DNA from: Pratylenchus scribneri
Lineage: Eukaryota > Nematoda > Chromadorea > Rhabditida > Pratylenchidae
DNA length: 64,000 nt
Reading direction: 5' to 3'
Assembly: GCA_030063045.1 (NCBI GenBank)
Contig: JAQSEB010000021.1
Coordinates: 2,046,001 to 2,110,000 of the forward strand
Below are positions 22,655-32,550 of the stretch, in pieces. Each line of letters opens with the position of its first letter. The first letter of the stretch is position 1. The notes below the pieces were generated by a model. The model had not been told where the DNA came from and did not search any database. It was given only the letters and a program-made list of their open reading frames with translations. Position numbers and translations under genes: made by a program.

Positions 22655-23745
22655 ATGTTGCACCCACGTAACATCATTAAATTGAGCACCAAAACTTTTT
22701 CATGCTGGCGCAATTCGACCACAACATTTGCTGGCCGTCAATTTTTGCATATCCAAAATGGGAATAGCTGCCAATCTCATTGTAATATTCTTTTCAAATA
22801 TCAACAGGTTTCCTCAATAAATTAAAAATTAAATACTTAGTTTTAAGCATATTTAATTAAATAAATTTTTTTCTCCAAAAATCAATAGTCATAAAAATTT
22901 TCAGCTCTCTCAACGCTATCAATTTTCGGATGGAAATGAAGGAGGCATACATTTATTTCCGATCGAGAGCGCAAATTTAGCCGGGACGCCAACAAATAAT
23001 GAGATTGAGCAAACTGAACAACAACAACAACCTTCAGACGAGACAGAAAACCGCATTGACAATCATGCAAGTTTGGAAACTCGATGGCTTGGACTGGACA
23101 TTCAAAATAAAAGACAATTGATGCTTGATATGCGAAAGGGCAAAAGCAGTCAGAAATTCTTCAATATCTCCTTTAGTATTATAGTTAATCCAGTAATTAT
23201 TCAAGTAAAATTCAGTTCAAAAACCGCACTGGCCGTTTCACCAATTTTCGTCACATTCTAGTACCTGAAGATGCCTTTGCATTTGTTCGGGCATTGGATG
23301 AATTAATTGCGGAATTGGCGGCAGAAAATTTTGAACAAACATTGGAAATTCAAGGTTAGCCCAAAAAATTTTTTCCATGATTCTGGCTCACAATATCAAT
23401 TTATAGGCCTACAATCGACCACTGATGAATTTCAAAATGATGATGACCAAGAGAAAACTCAACCAATGAAACTGAAAGCTTTGGAATTGATTGGCTTACG
23501 CCACAAATTTCATTTGGAATTGGTGCTTTATAAAAATATGGAGAGTGGAATGAAGAAAAAGGAAATTTGCCTTCGACTTATGGCCCTCAATGAAAACACT
23601 CAACAAAAAAGATGGTTGACTTTGCCTTTGAAAACATTGCCTTGGTTGCGCAGGCAAATGGCCGAAATGTTGGCAAAACATGATGGAAGAGGAAATTGAG
23701 AAGGAGGCACCGGCCCAAATCCCACAAAAAATTTTCTACTATTAT
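22655..23745 (+). pseudogene. PUR-like copy F, with a donor mutation and a 2-nt deletion
   Basis: Exons 22655-22807, 22905 to about 23173, 23216-23354 and 23407 to about 23745 match D to F. Repeat 1 reads LGLDIQNKRQLMLDMRKGKS, the member closest in look to PUR-alpha. Two lesions: the intron 2 donor GTTAGTATT of copy D is TTTAGTATT here, and after LAKHDG the codons for TEEIEKEAPAQIP are shifted by a 2-nt deletion near 23690, giving a stop at 23697-23699. The expected final exon (FDFDEEE tail) is absent; a large inverted-repeat element starts at 23921 instead. Confidence 0.65.
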
Positions 23746-23920
23746 TGAAGAATGGATGAGAAATTGATAGATAATGATATAATGGAAGATTATTTTTTTG
23801 AAAATATTGATAAATGAATATTCAACACTAATTTTGAACAATTTTATATGTAATTGATGCTTAAGTATACTTAGATTTATATTCAAAATTACCTCATTTA
23901 TGATGAATCACTCTGGCTTA

Positions 23921-24703
23921 TTTAAGGTTACTATTTTTTGGCAGAAAAAAAGTATTTTTTGCAGAAAAACATTTTTGACTTCTAATAAATCAGTAACCGG
24001 TTTTACACCCAACAAATTTCATACCATTTTGTTGATCTCATCGAGATCGCGGGTGGACGTTTCAGTGCCGGCCGTTTCAGTGCCAGCCACTTTGACGACT
24101 CATATCTCAGCAATAAAGAAATCTTTTGATTCAATCTTGGTATCATTGGATAGAGCTATTCAAGCTCTATTAAATGATATATAGCAATATGTGAATAGTG
24201 GAATATCCACTTAATTACTGGCTTCTAAATAAAGATGTGCAACTCTTATTCACTTTTTCCACTTTAAGTCATTAAAATTTTGATTAATCAAAAAAGTTTT
24301 AGCCACTATTCAATAGAGCTTGAATAGCTCTATCCAATGATACCAAGATTGCATCAAACGGTTTATTCTTTGCTGAGTTATGACTCACCAAAGTCGCTGG
24401 CACTGAAACGGTCGGCTCTGAACAGACCCCCACCGCATCGAGATACATCGATTGGTGTATAATTTGCCATGGTTTGGCCCAAAATTAAAGGGTATTAAAC
24501 CGTTTAAACCATTTGTCCAGTTTTTTTAACTTTGTAATTTTGGATCAATTCATGACAAATTTTATACCAATCGATGTGTCTTGATGAGATCTACAAAATG
24601 GAATAAAATTTGTTGGTGTAAAACCGGTTCCTGATTTATTAGAAGTCAAAAACTTTTTTTCTGTAAAAAATATTTCTTTTCTGCAAAAAATATTTACCTT
24701 AAA
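23921..24703. mobile_element. 783-bp fold-back element
   Basis: The left arm (23921-24170) and right arm (24300-24703) are inverted copies: TTTAAGGTTACTATTTTTTG faces AAAAATATTTACCTTAAA, TGACTTCTAATAAATCAG faces CTGATTTATTAGAAGTCA, and an inner pair shares CATTGGATAGAGCTATTCAA with its inverse. The open frame on its left arm (23900-24184) is not a gene. The element sits where the 3' end of PUR-like copy F is missing. Confidence 0.8.
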
Positions 24704-25341
24704 TTTTTAAATTTTGCCCAAATTCTTTTCGATCAATCATCCTATCTAAATTTCCTATTCTCCCTCTAAAAATGTTCCGTTCAATATTTGTCTATTTAAC
24801 TTGTAAAAATCCTGGCATTGCAGAGGTTAGGTGTCCAGCACAGCAGCAGCAGTCCACTTTATCCTTCTGGCGGGTATTATTGTCTTCTTATTTTTTCCTC
24901 TTATTAGGGCTTGTCCATTATTTACCAACGCCGCATTTTCTGTTTTTAACAAGATTTGCATCCTTGGATAAATGGAGGACAAAATTGAAAATTCCCATTT
25001 ATTATTTAATTAAAATTAAGCAATTAAAAAATATAACAAATATAAACTCTATAATTATAGTATAATGTTGTGAATTAATTAAGGTGAAAGCATCGGACGG
25101 TTGGAAAATGCTCGACAAGGAACTTCTGCGTTTACTCATTTAATTTATTAATGATTTATTGATGAAAACAAAGAAAGGAATTGAAGAAAATTTACATATA
25201 TATTTGATGAATTTTGCAATTCACTTTAAAATTTTGATGCTCTATTTTGATCTATGATAATCATAAAATGATTAAAAAATAATTTTTTGTTTATTCGATA
25301 ATTTTTGAAAATAAAATTGCATTCTCTCATAGTATCAAAAC
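24704..25341. other. intergenic, no feature supported
   Basis: An open frame at 24772-25065 includes a CAGCAGCAGCAG run but has no recognisable domain and no convincing splice context. I do not call it. Confidence 0.35.
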
Positions 25342-25581
25342 ATATGTCGTAGGAAAAGTTGAAATTCAGGAAAAGTTGAAATTTACACACTATTTTTGTC
25401 AGAGAAAGAGAGAAAGTTCGAATTTCGAAAAACTAAGTATAGGGTTAGGGTTAGGGGCCCGGCAGCATGGGATTAGTGTTAGGGGCTATGGGCTAGGGTT
25501 AGGTTTGTACTCTGCTTCTTTGACGAGATAGTGTGTAAATTTCAACTTTTCCTGAATTTCAACTATTCCTACAACACATAT
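25342..25581. mobile_element. 240-bp MITE, family shared with 30175
   Basis: ATATGTCGTAGGAAAAGTTG at the left is the inverse of the right end, CAACTATTCCTACAACACAT, and AAGTTGAAATTTACACACTA is mirrored. The core GGGTTAGGG...CAGCATGGGATTAGTGTTAGG is shared with the elements at 30175 and 5625. Confidence 0.75.
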
Positions 25582-25920
25582 AATGCTTGGATTAACTTTT
25601 TGACAAACATACAATCCTTGTCATCTATTACGATTATATCAATTTTTTATTTAAGTTTATTCCAAAATCAATTGAATTATCGAATGTGTATCAGATGGCA
25701 TTGGTTTGTAGCAGAGAATTTCAAACAAAATAATTTGATGGCAGTGACCAGATCAATTTATGTATATCACCAACCACAAATCTTCGGAAAATTTCTTTGT
25801 TCATCTCAAATATACAGTGTAAAATAAATAATTCGGGTTCATCTTTGATAAAAAATTTCACCAACTAACCAAAAAATTAAAGTTCTCACCCCCAGTAAAA
25901 TGCCATCATACGTAACTCAC

Positions 25921-26402
25921 CAGTAGGCATGAGATCGTTGAGGATGCCTGCTCTGCGAATAGCAGGGCTTATTTCCACTTCCGAGTGACCTGAATCCCAA
26001 AAATTAACTCTATATTCCAAATTATCAAAAACTCCTCAAAATCAAAAAACCCTCATTCTCACCCTCAGCCATTTGATGCTCAAAACTGTACGAGAACCAT
26101 CCCAAGAGCTCCCAATTTAAATGGCTATTGAGGCTCCCCATAGGCGGACGAAAGCGTGGTTCAATTCGAAGTATTCCGCCTCTTGGACCAGCTTGGATTG
26201 GTGCACCTAACTGGATCCGTGCACCTGGTGGGAAGATTGGCTGAATATTCGCCGCCAACACCGGATGTTGACGGCGGAATACAGGCACATGCATCTGAAA
26301 TGGGTTTAAGATACAAATGATCCCCTGAGGCGAAAAGCCCAATTGAATTGCTCGTCCGCGCAACGCTACCACGCCAGAGTATCGAGTCCCCAGCGCAGGC
26401 AT
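25921..26402 (-). CDS. two exons of an unidentified protein, higher GC than surroundings
   Basis: Exon 26063-26402 (ATG at the 5' end) and exon 25921-25989 join in phase 1 across a GT-AG intron. The first is Pro/Arg/Gly-rich with PIFPPGARIQLGAPIQAG and RIEPRFRPPMGS; the second encodes HSEVEISPAIRRAGILNDL and ends in a strong GTGAGT donor, so at least one exon more should follow. I do not recognise the family. Base composition is clearly less A+T-rich than neighbours, which suggests purifying selection or capture from elsewhere. Whether the 5' end is at the ATG or linked to the BTB exons upstream is unknown. Confidence 0.4.
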
Positions 26403-26467
26403 AAATCGGAATAATTATTGCCCCAATGAAGACACCAAAATTAGTAATAATACTTTTATTTTGCGAC

Positions 26468-27673
26468 CTTAAACTTGGGTAATTAAACTCCAAAACCCAA
26501 CCCAAATATACAAATATGAATATGAGGAAATTCCAGCCATTTGGCCGGAAAAATATTGGCCAAAAAATTCTTTCTGTGAGATCAATTTCTCGGTTCAATT
26601 TCAAAGGACGTTCATATTTCTTTTTCACCAAATCCATTTGGAAATATTCGGCCAACACCAATAAATCTCCGACATTTTGGCCTTTAATTAAATTTTTTAA
26701 AATTCAATCCGAATAATTTGATAACTCACTATTCGGCAAAATTTCAATTTGGCCATGAGAATAAAAAAACTAAAAAATCCTTGAAAAAATTAAATTCTTT
26801 TAAATCTTTTCAAAATTAAATCGAATACTTTTGGATCTGCCAATCCTTCCACCATCAATTCAATCTCTTCTTGCTCCGCTTCCTTGTAATTCCCGTGGAA
26901 CATTCAGTCAAAAAAGGGAGAAAATGAGCCAATCAGCTTAAAAAAGGAAAAATTATCAGTTTACGAGGCCCGCAATTAAACATATTTCTAATTGAAAATT
27001 GAGTTTTTGAACACAGAGAAAATTATTTTAGTTGACAAAAAATTTAAGAATTTTCGAGAGAAAAAAATTAATAAAAGAAACCCTTTCTATCGTACCTGTT
27101 TATTGGCATAATAAATTTGTTCACCAATGAGCAATTTTACATCACTTGAAAAATTGCCAAAAGAATTCGGACAAGTGAAGCGTGGTCTGGAAATATTGCA
27201 AATTTCTAAATCAAAATTATTTACTTACAATTGCGAACGATCCATCAAAATTCGAATTCGCAACAAAACTCTTAGAAAGAATTAATTTTATAATAATTCA
27301 AAGAAAAAATGCACCTTCCCGTTCTCTTTGGAGCATTGAAATTCCATTTTGCCATATTTGCTTCCAATAAAATTATTTCGCTATTCTGGAGAGCAGCATA
27401 TCCATAGGGTTTCATTACAATGAATTTATATGGTGTTATTTCAATGCGCATTTTTACAATTCCTTCAATCATTTCTTCGCATTCTTTTTTAAATTTAACC
27501 ATTGAAGTTGAAAGATGTTTGCCTGAAATGTTATTTTTAATATTAAACTATCATACTACTGACCATAAATAATTGCCAATTTTTGTGAAAAATTGATTTG
27601 GCTTATCACATCTTTGATCAGGCAATTTCTCATTAGTCTCTGCAATAACCTCAAATCCATCATATTGTGTCAT
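26468..27673 (-). pseudogene. BTB/POZ-domain gene with an in-frame stop
   Basis: Exons run 5' to 3' from 27673: MTQYDGFEV..., then VKFKKECEEMIEGIVKMRIE (to 27315), a short exon to 27229, then 27096-27186 with FSSDVKLLIGEQIYYANKQ, the typical start of a BTB domain. Next, from 26936, comes GSFSPFFD-stop-MFHGNYKEAEQEEIEL: homologues have a residue where TGA (26904-26906) stands. Then VEGLADPKVFDLILK, a break without a usable GT donor, FFYSHGQIEILPN, and VGDLLVLAEYFQMDLVKKK from 26681. BTB proteins are adaptors for cullin-3 ubiquitin ligases and for transcription regulation. The stop and the missing donor point to a pseudogene. The first two exon junctions are not phase-consistent in my reading. 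Confidence 0.65.
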
Positions 27674-27886
27674 TTTGGTGCAAAAAAATATTCAAAATAC
27701 TGAATAAAAATGTCTGAACTTTGAATTCTGAAATAGAGAAAAATGAAAGAGGATAGGAAATCTCCTAAAAAATTTTAAGGTTTGAACGGCAAATTGTCGG
27801 GTAAAATAATAAAATTTAATAATGATTAAATGCATAAATAAATAATCATATAATTGCTATTTTCAAAATGAAGAATTAAAATTTAG

Positions 27887-28041
27887 GAAAAGCTAAATTG
27901 CCACCAAAATTCGCCAATCTGCAACTTTTCCCGGCTGTCAATTTCTATTATCCTGGTTGTTCAATCCGTTTGAATTTTGGAAAAGAAGAGTGACGATTCA
28001 AACAATTCGAAAGTGTCTTTCAATATGAATTGGGAAAATGA
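27887..28041 (+). pseudogene. solo last exon of an SPRY gene
   Basis: Preceded by a good acceptor (AAATTTAG), this encodes KAKLPPKFANLQLFPAVNFY and SIRLNFGKEE. TGA then stands where copies 5 and 6 have the W codon of EEWQF/ESWQF, and the frame continues RFKQFES. No other SPRY exons lie near it, so it is a relic. Confidence 0.75.
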
Positions 28042-28466
28042 TTATGAAAAACAAACAAGAATATAAAGGAAATACAATAAATTGGTTTCTTTATTTTATC
28101 TTTTATGAAGATCTATCCAAATTCATTTAATTTTGATATATTTCACTTTTATTTTAAACTTAAAATATCCAACGTTTGCTATGTAAAATAAAATTTTTAT
28201 TTGGAAAAAAACTAAAATTTTGCTTCAAATCAGATTAGTTAAGACTATAAGCCCAATGGCCATTTAATTAAAATATTTTTTAGTATTTTAATAATATTCA
28301 GTGAACAAATAAGTAGAAAAAGTGTAAAATTGTTGATGAGAAAGAACAATAGATTCAAATGATTTAGAATTAGAAGAAATATTCGATATATATTTTTTTA
28401 ATTGAAAATTCATGTTGAAAATTTGTCAGATTTTTTTCTCAAATTCGGTAATTCTGAATTGCTCTC

Positions 28467-29701
28467 TCAAATTTTTTGAGCATTTCTCGATTCCGAATCA
28501 GAATTGGTTTCATTCTCTTTTATAAATTCTTGCAAATATTCCATCAATGATTTTGCCCTAATTTGCATTTCAAATGCCTCCTCCCATTGTTCAGGCATTT
28601 TCATTTCCGCTTTCACAGAAAGATTAAGCATTTCTTCATTTCCACATTTTGAACATTTGTGTGGATATTCAAGTTGATGAACATTTTTCTAAAATTTTTA
28701 ATTTTAGAATTTTTTAGATATATAATTTTGCACATTGACCAATATTTTAGGAATATTTCATAAAGAGACAAAACTTTCGGCACCTATTTTATTTTGATTT
28801 TTGATCTTTCTGTAGAGCATTTTGAAATTTAATATTTAATCAAATATAATAAGAAAAAAATTTAAGAATATAACCTTTTGTAGGGATTTTAATCAAATCC
28901 ACTCTTTTCTTCAATTTTTCCCAATCCAAAATTATAGAATAGTAAAAAAAAAATTGTAAAATACAAAACTAATATATGTTTAAATTGATTTTATGCGCAA
29001 AATTCAGTAATCAAATCGATTTTTTACACTTACTGTGTTTTTCATATTTTCTTTTGCCTTTACTATTTTCTGTATAATTTCCTCATTATGTGATTTAAAT
29101 TTTCCAATGAATTTTGCCAAATCCTTCAATGTTTTTGGATAAAATTAATTACCAAGAAGAAAGTTCAATATTGCTTCAATCTTATCTAAATCCATTAATT
29201 CGAGAAGCGTGAACATTCCAGAAAAATATCCATGTTTATGCTTAATGGAAGATGTTTCCTCATTTAATTTTTCGATTTTTGTTAACACAAGCTTAATGTC
29301 TTTATTCTCACCTGAAGAAGAATAATATTAAAATTATTTATAAATATTTTGCCTTCTTCATTTTGTGGTGCATCACTAATTTCGATTGCTACTTTTTTGC
29401 CTTTTCCACTGCTTGAGCCTATAAAATTTATAAAAATATAAATAATAAATTAGTTTAATTAGTTAAATTGATTTAAATTATTATAATTATTTTTTAAAAT
29501 AAAATAAAATAATTTACCTCCAAACTCAAATTTGGTTTTCTTTTCTCGTTGTATATCTCTTTCAATTTCCACTTCTTTCCGTTTTCCATTACCTTCTTCG
29601 TTATCATTGTTTTTTCCTTTATCTCCAACCAAAGTTGCGAGTGTTATTTGGTTCAAGCAATGTAAGATAATAAAAGTTACCAAACTTTTCCAAATAATCA
29701 T
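28467..29701 (-). CDS. secreted Lys/Glu-rich protein gene, probably with a premature stop
   Basis: Exon 1 (29518-29701) begins MIIWKSLVTFIILHCLNQIT, a clear signal peptide, then an acidic/basic low-complexity stretch. Exon 2 (29353-29418) ends at a GC donor (GAAG|GCAAAA), in phase with exon 3 (29034-29311): PQNEE|GENKDIKLVLTKIEK. Exon 3 contains TAA at 29145-29147 inside an otherwise open helical region (LLGN-stop-FYPKTLKDLAKFIG). A short exon (28875-28908) and a final exon (28467-28690) with KCSKCGNEE and EQWEEAFEMQIRAKSLMEY follow; the junction between these two is not phase-consistent. It may be a decaying gene, or a truncated secreted protein. Family unknown. Confidence 0.5.
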
Positions 29702-30174
29702 ATTAAATAATTGAATTTATCTTAAAATTAATAATTATATCAATGGAATATTTCATTTAATTTATTAATTTTTTCCTAATTTTTGTTTATACAAATCTTT
29801 ATGTGCATAATTTATCTCTAAGATAGAATAATATATCAGATAACAACGGCTGAGTATAGTCGATCATCAACAAAATTCTAATATAATAACTTTTTTCTAT
29901 CCAATCTCTTTTAAAGCCACTATATAAATGAATTGTGGAGAATTGCTTTAAGGCATGGAGATTATATATTTTTATATGGCAGTTAAATCGTAAAAGTAAA
30001 ATTTCCTTTTGGGCCACAAATAATTTTGAATAAATCGAAGACGGAGTGAAAAATTTTGAGGGTGATGGAATCTTAGCTAGGAGGTCGGAGAGGAGCTTTA
30101 GAAATATGAAATCCTAAAAAGGCACAGCACTGGCTATGGCAATGTTAGATAGCTATCATCAAAGGCTGAGATTT
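29702..30174. other. intergenic, no feature seen
   Basis: Upstream region of the minus-strand secreted-protein gene. No convincing coding frame. Confidence 0.45.
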
Positions 30175-30409
30175 ATATATGTTAGCGCTTCCGCTAAAAC
30201 TGAAATTAATAGACTATCTCGTCGAAGAAGCAGAGTACAAACCTAACCCTAGCACTTAGCCCCTATCCCTAATCCCATGCTGCCGAGCCACCTAACCATA
30301 AATCCCTATTTATTTTTCGGTACCTCACTTTTCTCTGCTTCTATGACGAAAATAGTGGTGTGTAAATTTCAGTTTTAGCGGAATTTCAGTTATAGCGCCG
30401 ACATATATA
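30175..30409. mobile_element. 235-bp MITE, family shared with 25342
   Basis: ATATATGTTAGCGCTTCCGC and the right end GCGGAATTTCAGTTATAGCG with CCGACATATAT are inverted relatives. CTAAAACTGAAATT faces AATTTCAGTTATAG. The core CCTAACCCTAGCAC...CCCATGCTGCCG is the reverse complement of the core in the 25342 element. Confidence 0.7.
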
Positions 30410-30800
30410 ATGATAATACAATATTAAACTGAACTCGTAAATTACTCCAAATACTGGCCTAATAGGCTGATCTGGGAAGAAATTTAAAGATAATATTTTT
30501 AGAAGTTAATGAACATAGGGATTTAGGCCAGTTTGAATTGAATTAAAAATAGAGATTGATATGATGCCCTTAAAGAGGATTGACCAATTCTTACCTAAAA
30601 TGCCAACAGAAAAATCAATGGAGAGAAAGGTGAATTCACCAATAGAAGCTAGGCTTTTATGAAGTGAAGTTAGATGGGCTTGCTATTGGGCCCATTGAAT
30701 TTGGCCAGTATTGGCCAAAAATGCCAGCACTAAAATCAATGAATAGAGAGGACGGAATTTATCCATAGAAACCAGAGAAGCTAAACTGATTTGAATTGCT

Positions 30801-31105
30801 CAAATTGATCAAGCTACGATTCTAATTGCGGAATTTGCCCAAAATATATGATGGCCAATTTTTATTTGGCCAAAAGCATCTCAAATTGATCAAGCTACGA
30901 TTCTAATTGTGGAATTTGCCCAAAATATATGATGGCCAATTTTTATTTGGCCAAAAGCATCTCAAATTGATCAAGCTACGATTCTAATTGTGGAATTTGC
31001 CCAAAATATATGATGGCCAATTTTTATTTGGCCAACAGCATCTCATTGATCAAGCTACGATTCTAATTGCGGAAATTTGCCCATAATAAATGATGGCTAA
31101 ATGTT
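30801..31105. repeat. 81-bp tandem repeat, about 3.7 copies
   Basis: The unit begins CAAATTGATCAAGCTACGAT and ends TTTGGCCAAAAGCATCT. Copies are at 30801-30881, 30882-30962 and 30963-31043, and a diverged partial one follows to about 31105. Units contain the inverted pair GATGGCCAA/TTGGCCAA. Confidence 0.9.
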
Positions 31106-32091
31106 GATGCTGGCAATGGCCATCAAATAACCACTAGGGAATGCAAGAGCAAAAATCTTAAAAGGTAAAAATTGATCTTTATAGGACATATAGGATGATA
31201 AAAATTATAAAAATGATCTTTAAAGAACACCATCGAGCAAAACAAAGTTAATATAAATATTGATAACGGAATGTATTTTTTTCCATTCCAATTAAATTCC
31301 CTTATAACTTACATAATTTAATATTTCCATAGCTTCCCAATTCTAATCAATCCTTGTAGAAATATTAAATCAAAATTAAAACAATAAAATTTGTAAGCGT
31401 ATTTTCAGTTATTTTTTCTAGTAAAATTTTTGAATCAACTAAAATTCTTAAAATGATTTTAGTTAATAAAAATAAACATTTTCTTGAAATTTTGGAATAT
31501 TTTTTTTAGAAATTTAGTTCTGATATTTAATAAAAATTTTCATTTATTTTAATTATTTACATTTATCTGGTTACCCTATTGAAAAGTTACAAAAAAAAGA
31601 AATATTAACAATATTGATGACAAATATTTCGTTTTTTTTTGATTGATATGCAACTTGAAAAAATAGAATAGTAGTAGGAATATGAATAGAAAAAAATAAT
31701 TTTAATGATAGATATTTAATCAAATTTTGATTTTCCATCGAAAGCATCAATCATAAAATCATATCCGTAATCTTTAATTGAAAAATTTTATTTTAATTAT
31801 TTCTTTCAACTTAATTATCTATTAAATTATAAAAAATTTAATGAAAAATTGAATTATGAAGAGGGAAATACTTATTAGTAAAGAATTATTGATGATGTCA
31901 ATTGAAGCTATAGTGAAAATAGAGTGATTCTGCAACGGATAGGGAAATTCAACAAAAATTCGCATGCTTTTCTGATCACAATAAAATCGTCAAGAAAAAC
32001 GAAAAATCGCTGAATTACAAGAATAAATATAAAATCAAAATAAATCAGAATTTCTATAAAAACAATTTATAATAAAGAAAAATTATAATGG
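31106..32091. other. intergenic, no feature seen
   Basis: Nearly 1 kb of A+T-rich sequence without coding frames, RNAs or repeats that I can support. Confidence 0.45.
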
Positions 32092-32320
32092 TCACGCCCG
32101 AAAAACGGTAGATGGTATCGGTAAACGGTATGGACCAAAAACACGGAATTTTACGGTAAGCGGTATCGATAAACGATACGGTAACGGCACCCAGCCCTGG
32201 TGCATAAATTCCAACTTCGAATTCGAACGATTTATGATGTTAAATAGATCGAAGACAGGATGGGGTAGGGAGAGTTGATGAGGTATTAATTCGAATAGGG
32301 GGGGGGGGATCAACTGCTGG
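32092..32320. repeat. repeat-like stretch of CGGTAAACGGTA phrases and a G-run
   Basis: ACGGTAGATGGTATCGGTAA, GGTAAGCGGTATCGATAAAC and GATACGGTAACGGCACCCAG are variants of one phrase, as in the termini of other phrase-array transposons here. It is followed at about 32300 by an 11-base G run. No inverted partner found. Confidence 0.45.
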
Positions 32321-32550
32321 GATTGATATATATATAAGTAAAAATTATTGTTGATATTTCGACTTCCAAATAAATTTCTTCCACCTTTCTAATTTTTTAA
32401 AATATAAAATTACAGCAATAATTTGAACTTTTTCTTTTAATTAAAAAATCATTCTTCCATCATTCTGAAAATAAATATCTTAAATAAAATATTCCTATCA
32501 TAGAATAATTTAAAATTTTCTTTCCGTTTTAGATATTTCCTAATTCAATC

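Noticed and set aside
23900..24184. 94-residue frame with a possible N-terminal hydrophobic stretch
   Set aside because: It is the left arm of the fold-back element at 23921.
25440..25510. GGGTTAGGGTTAGGGG as interstitial telomere repeat
   Set aside because: Nematode telomeres are usually TTAGGC, and the stretch is the core of a MITE family that recurs at 30175 and 5625.
30801..31105. CRISPR-like array
   Set aside because: The copies are head-to-tail without spacers, and the genome is eukaryotic.
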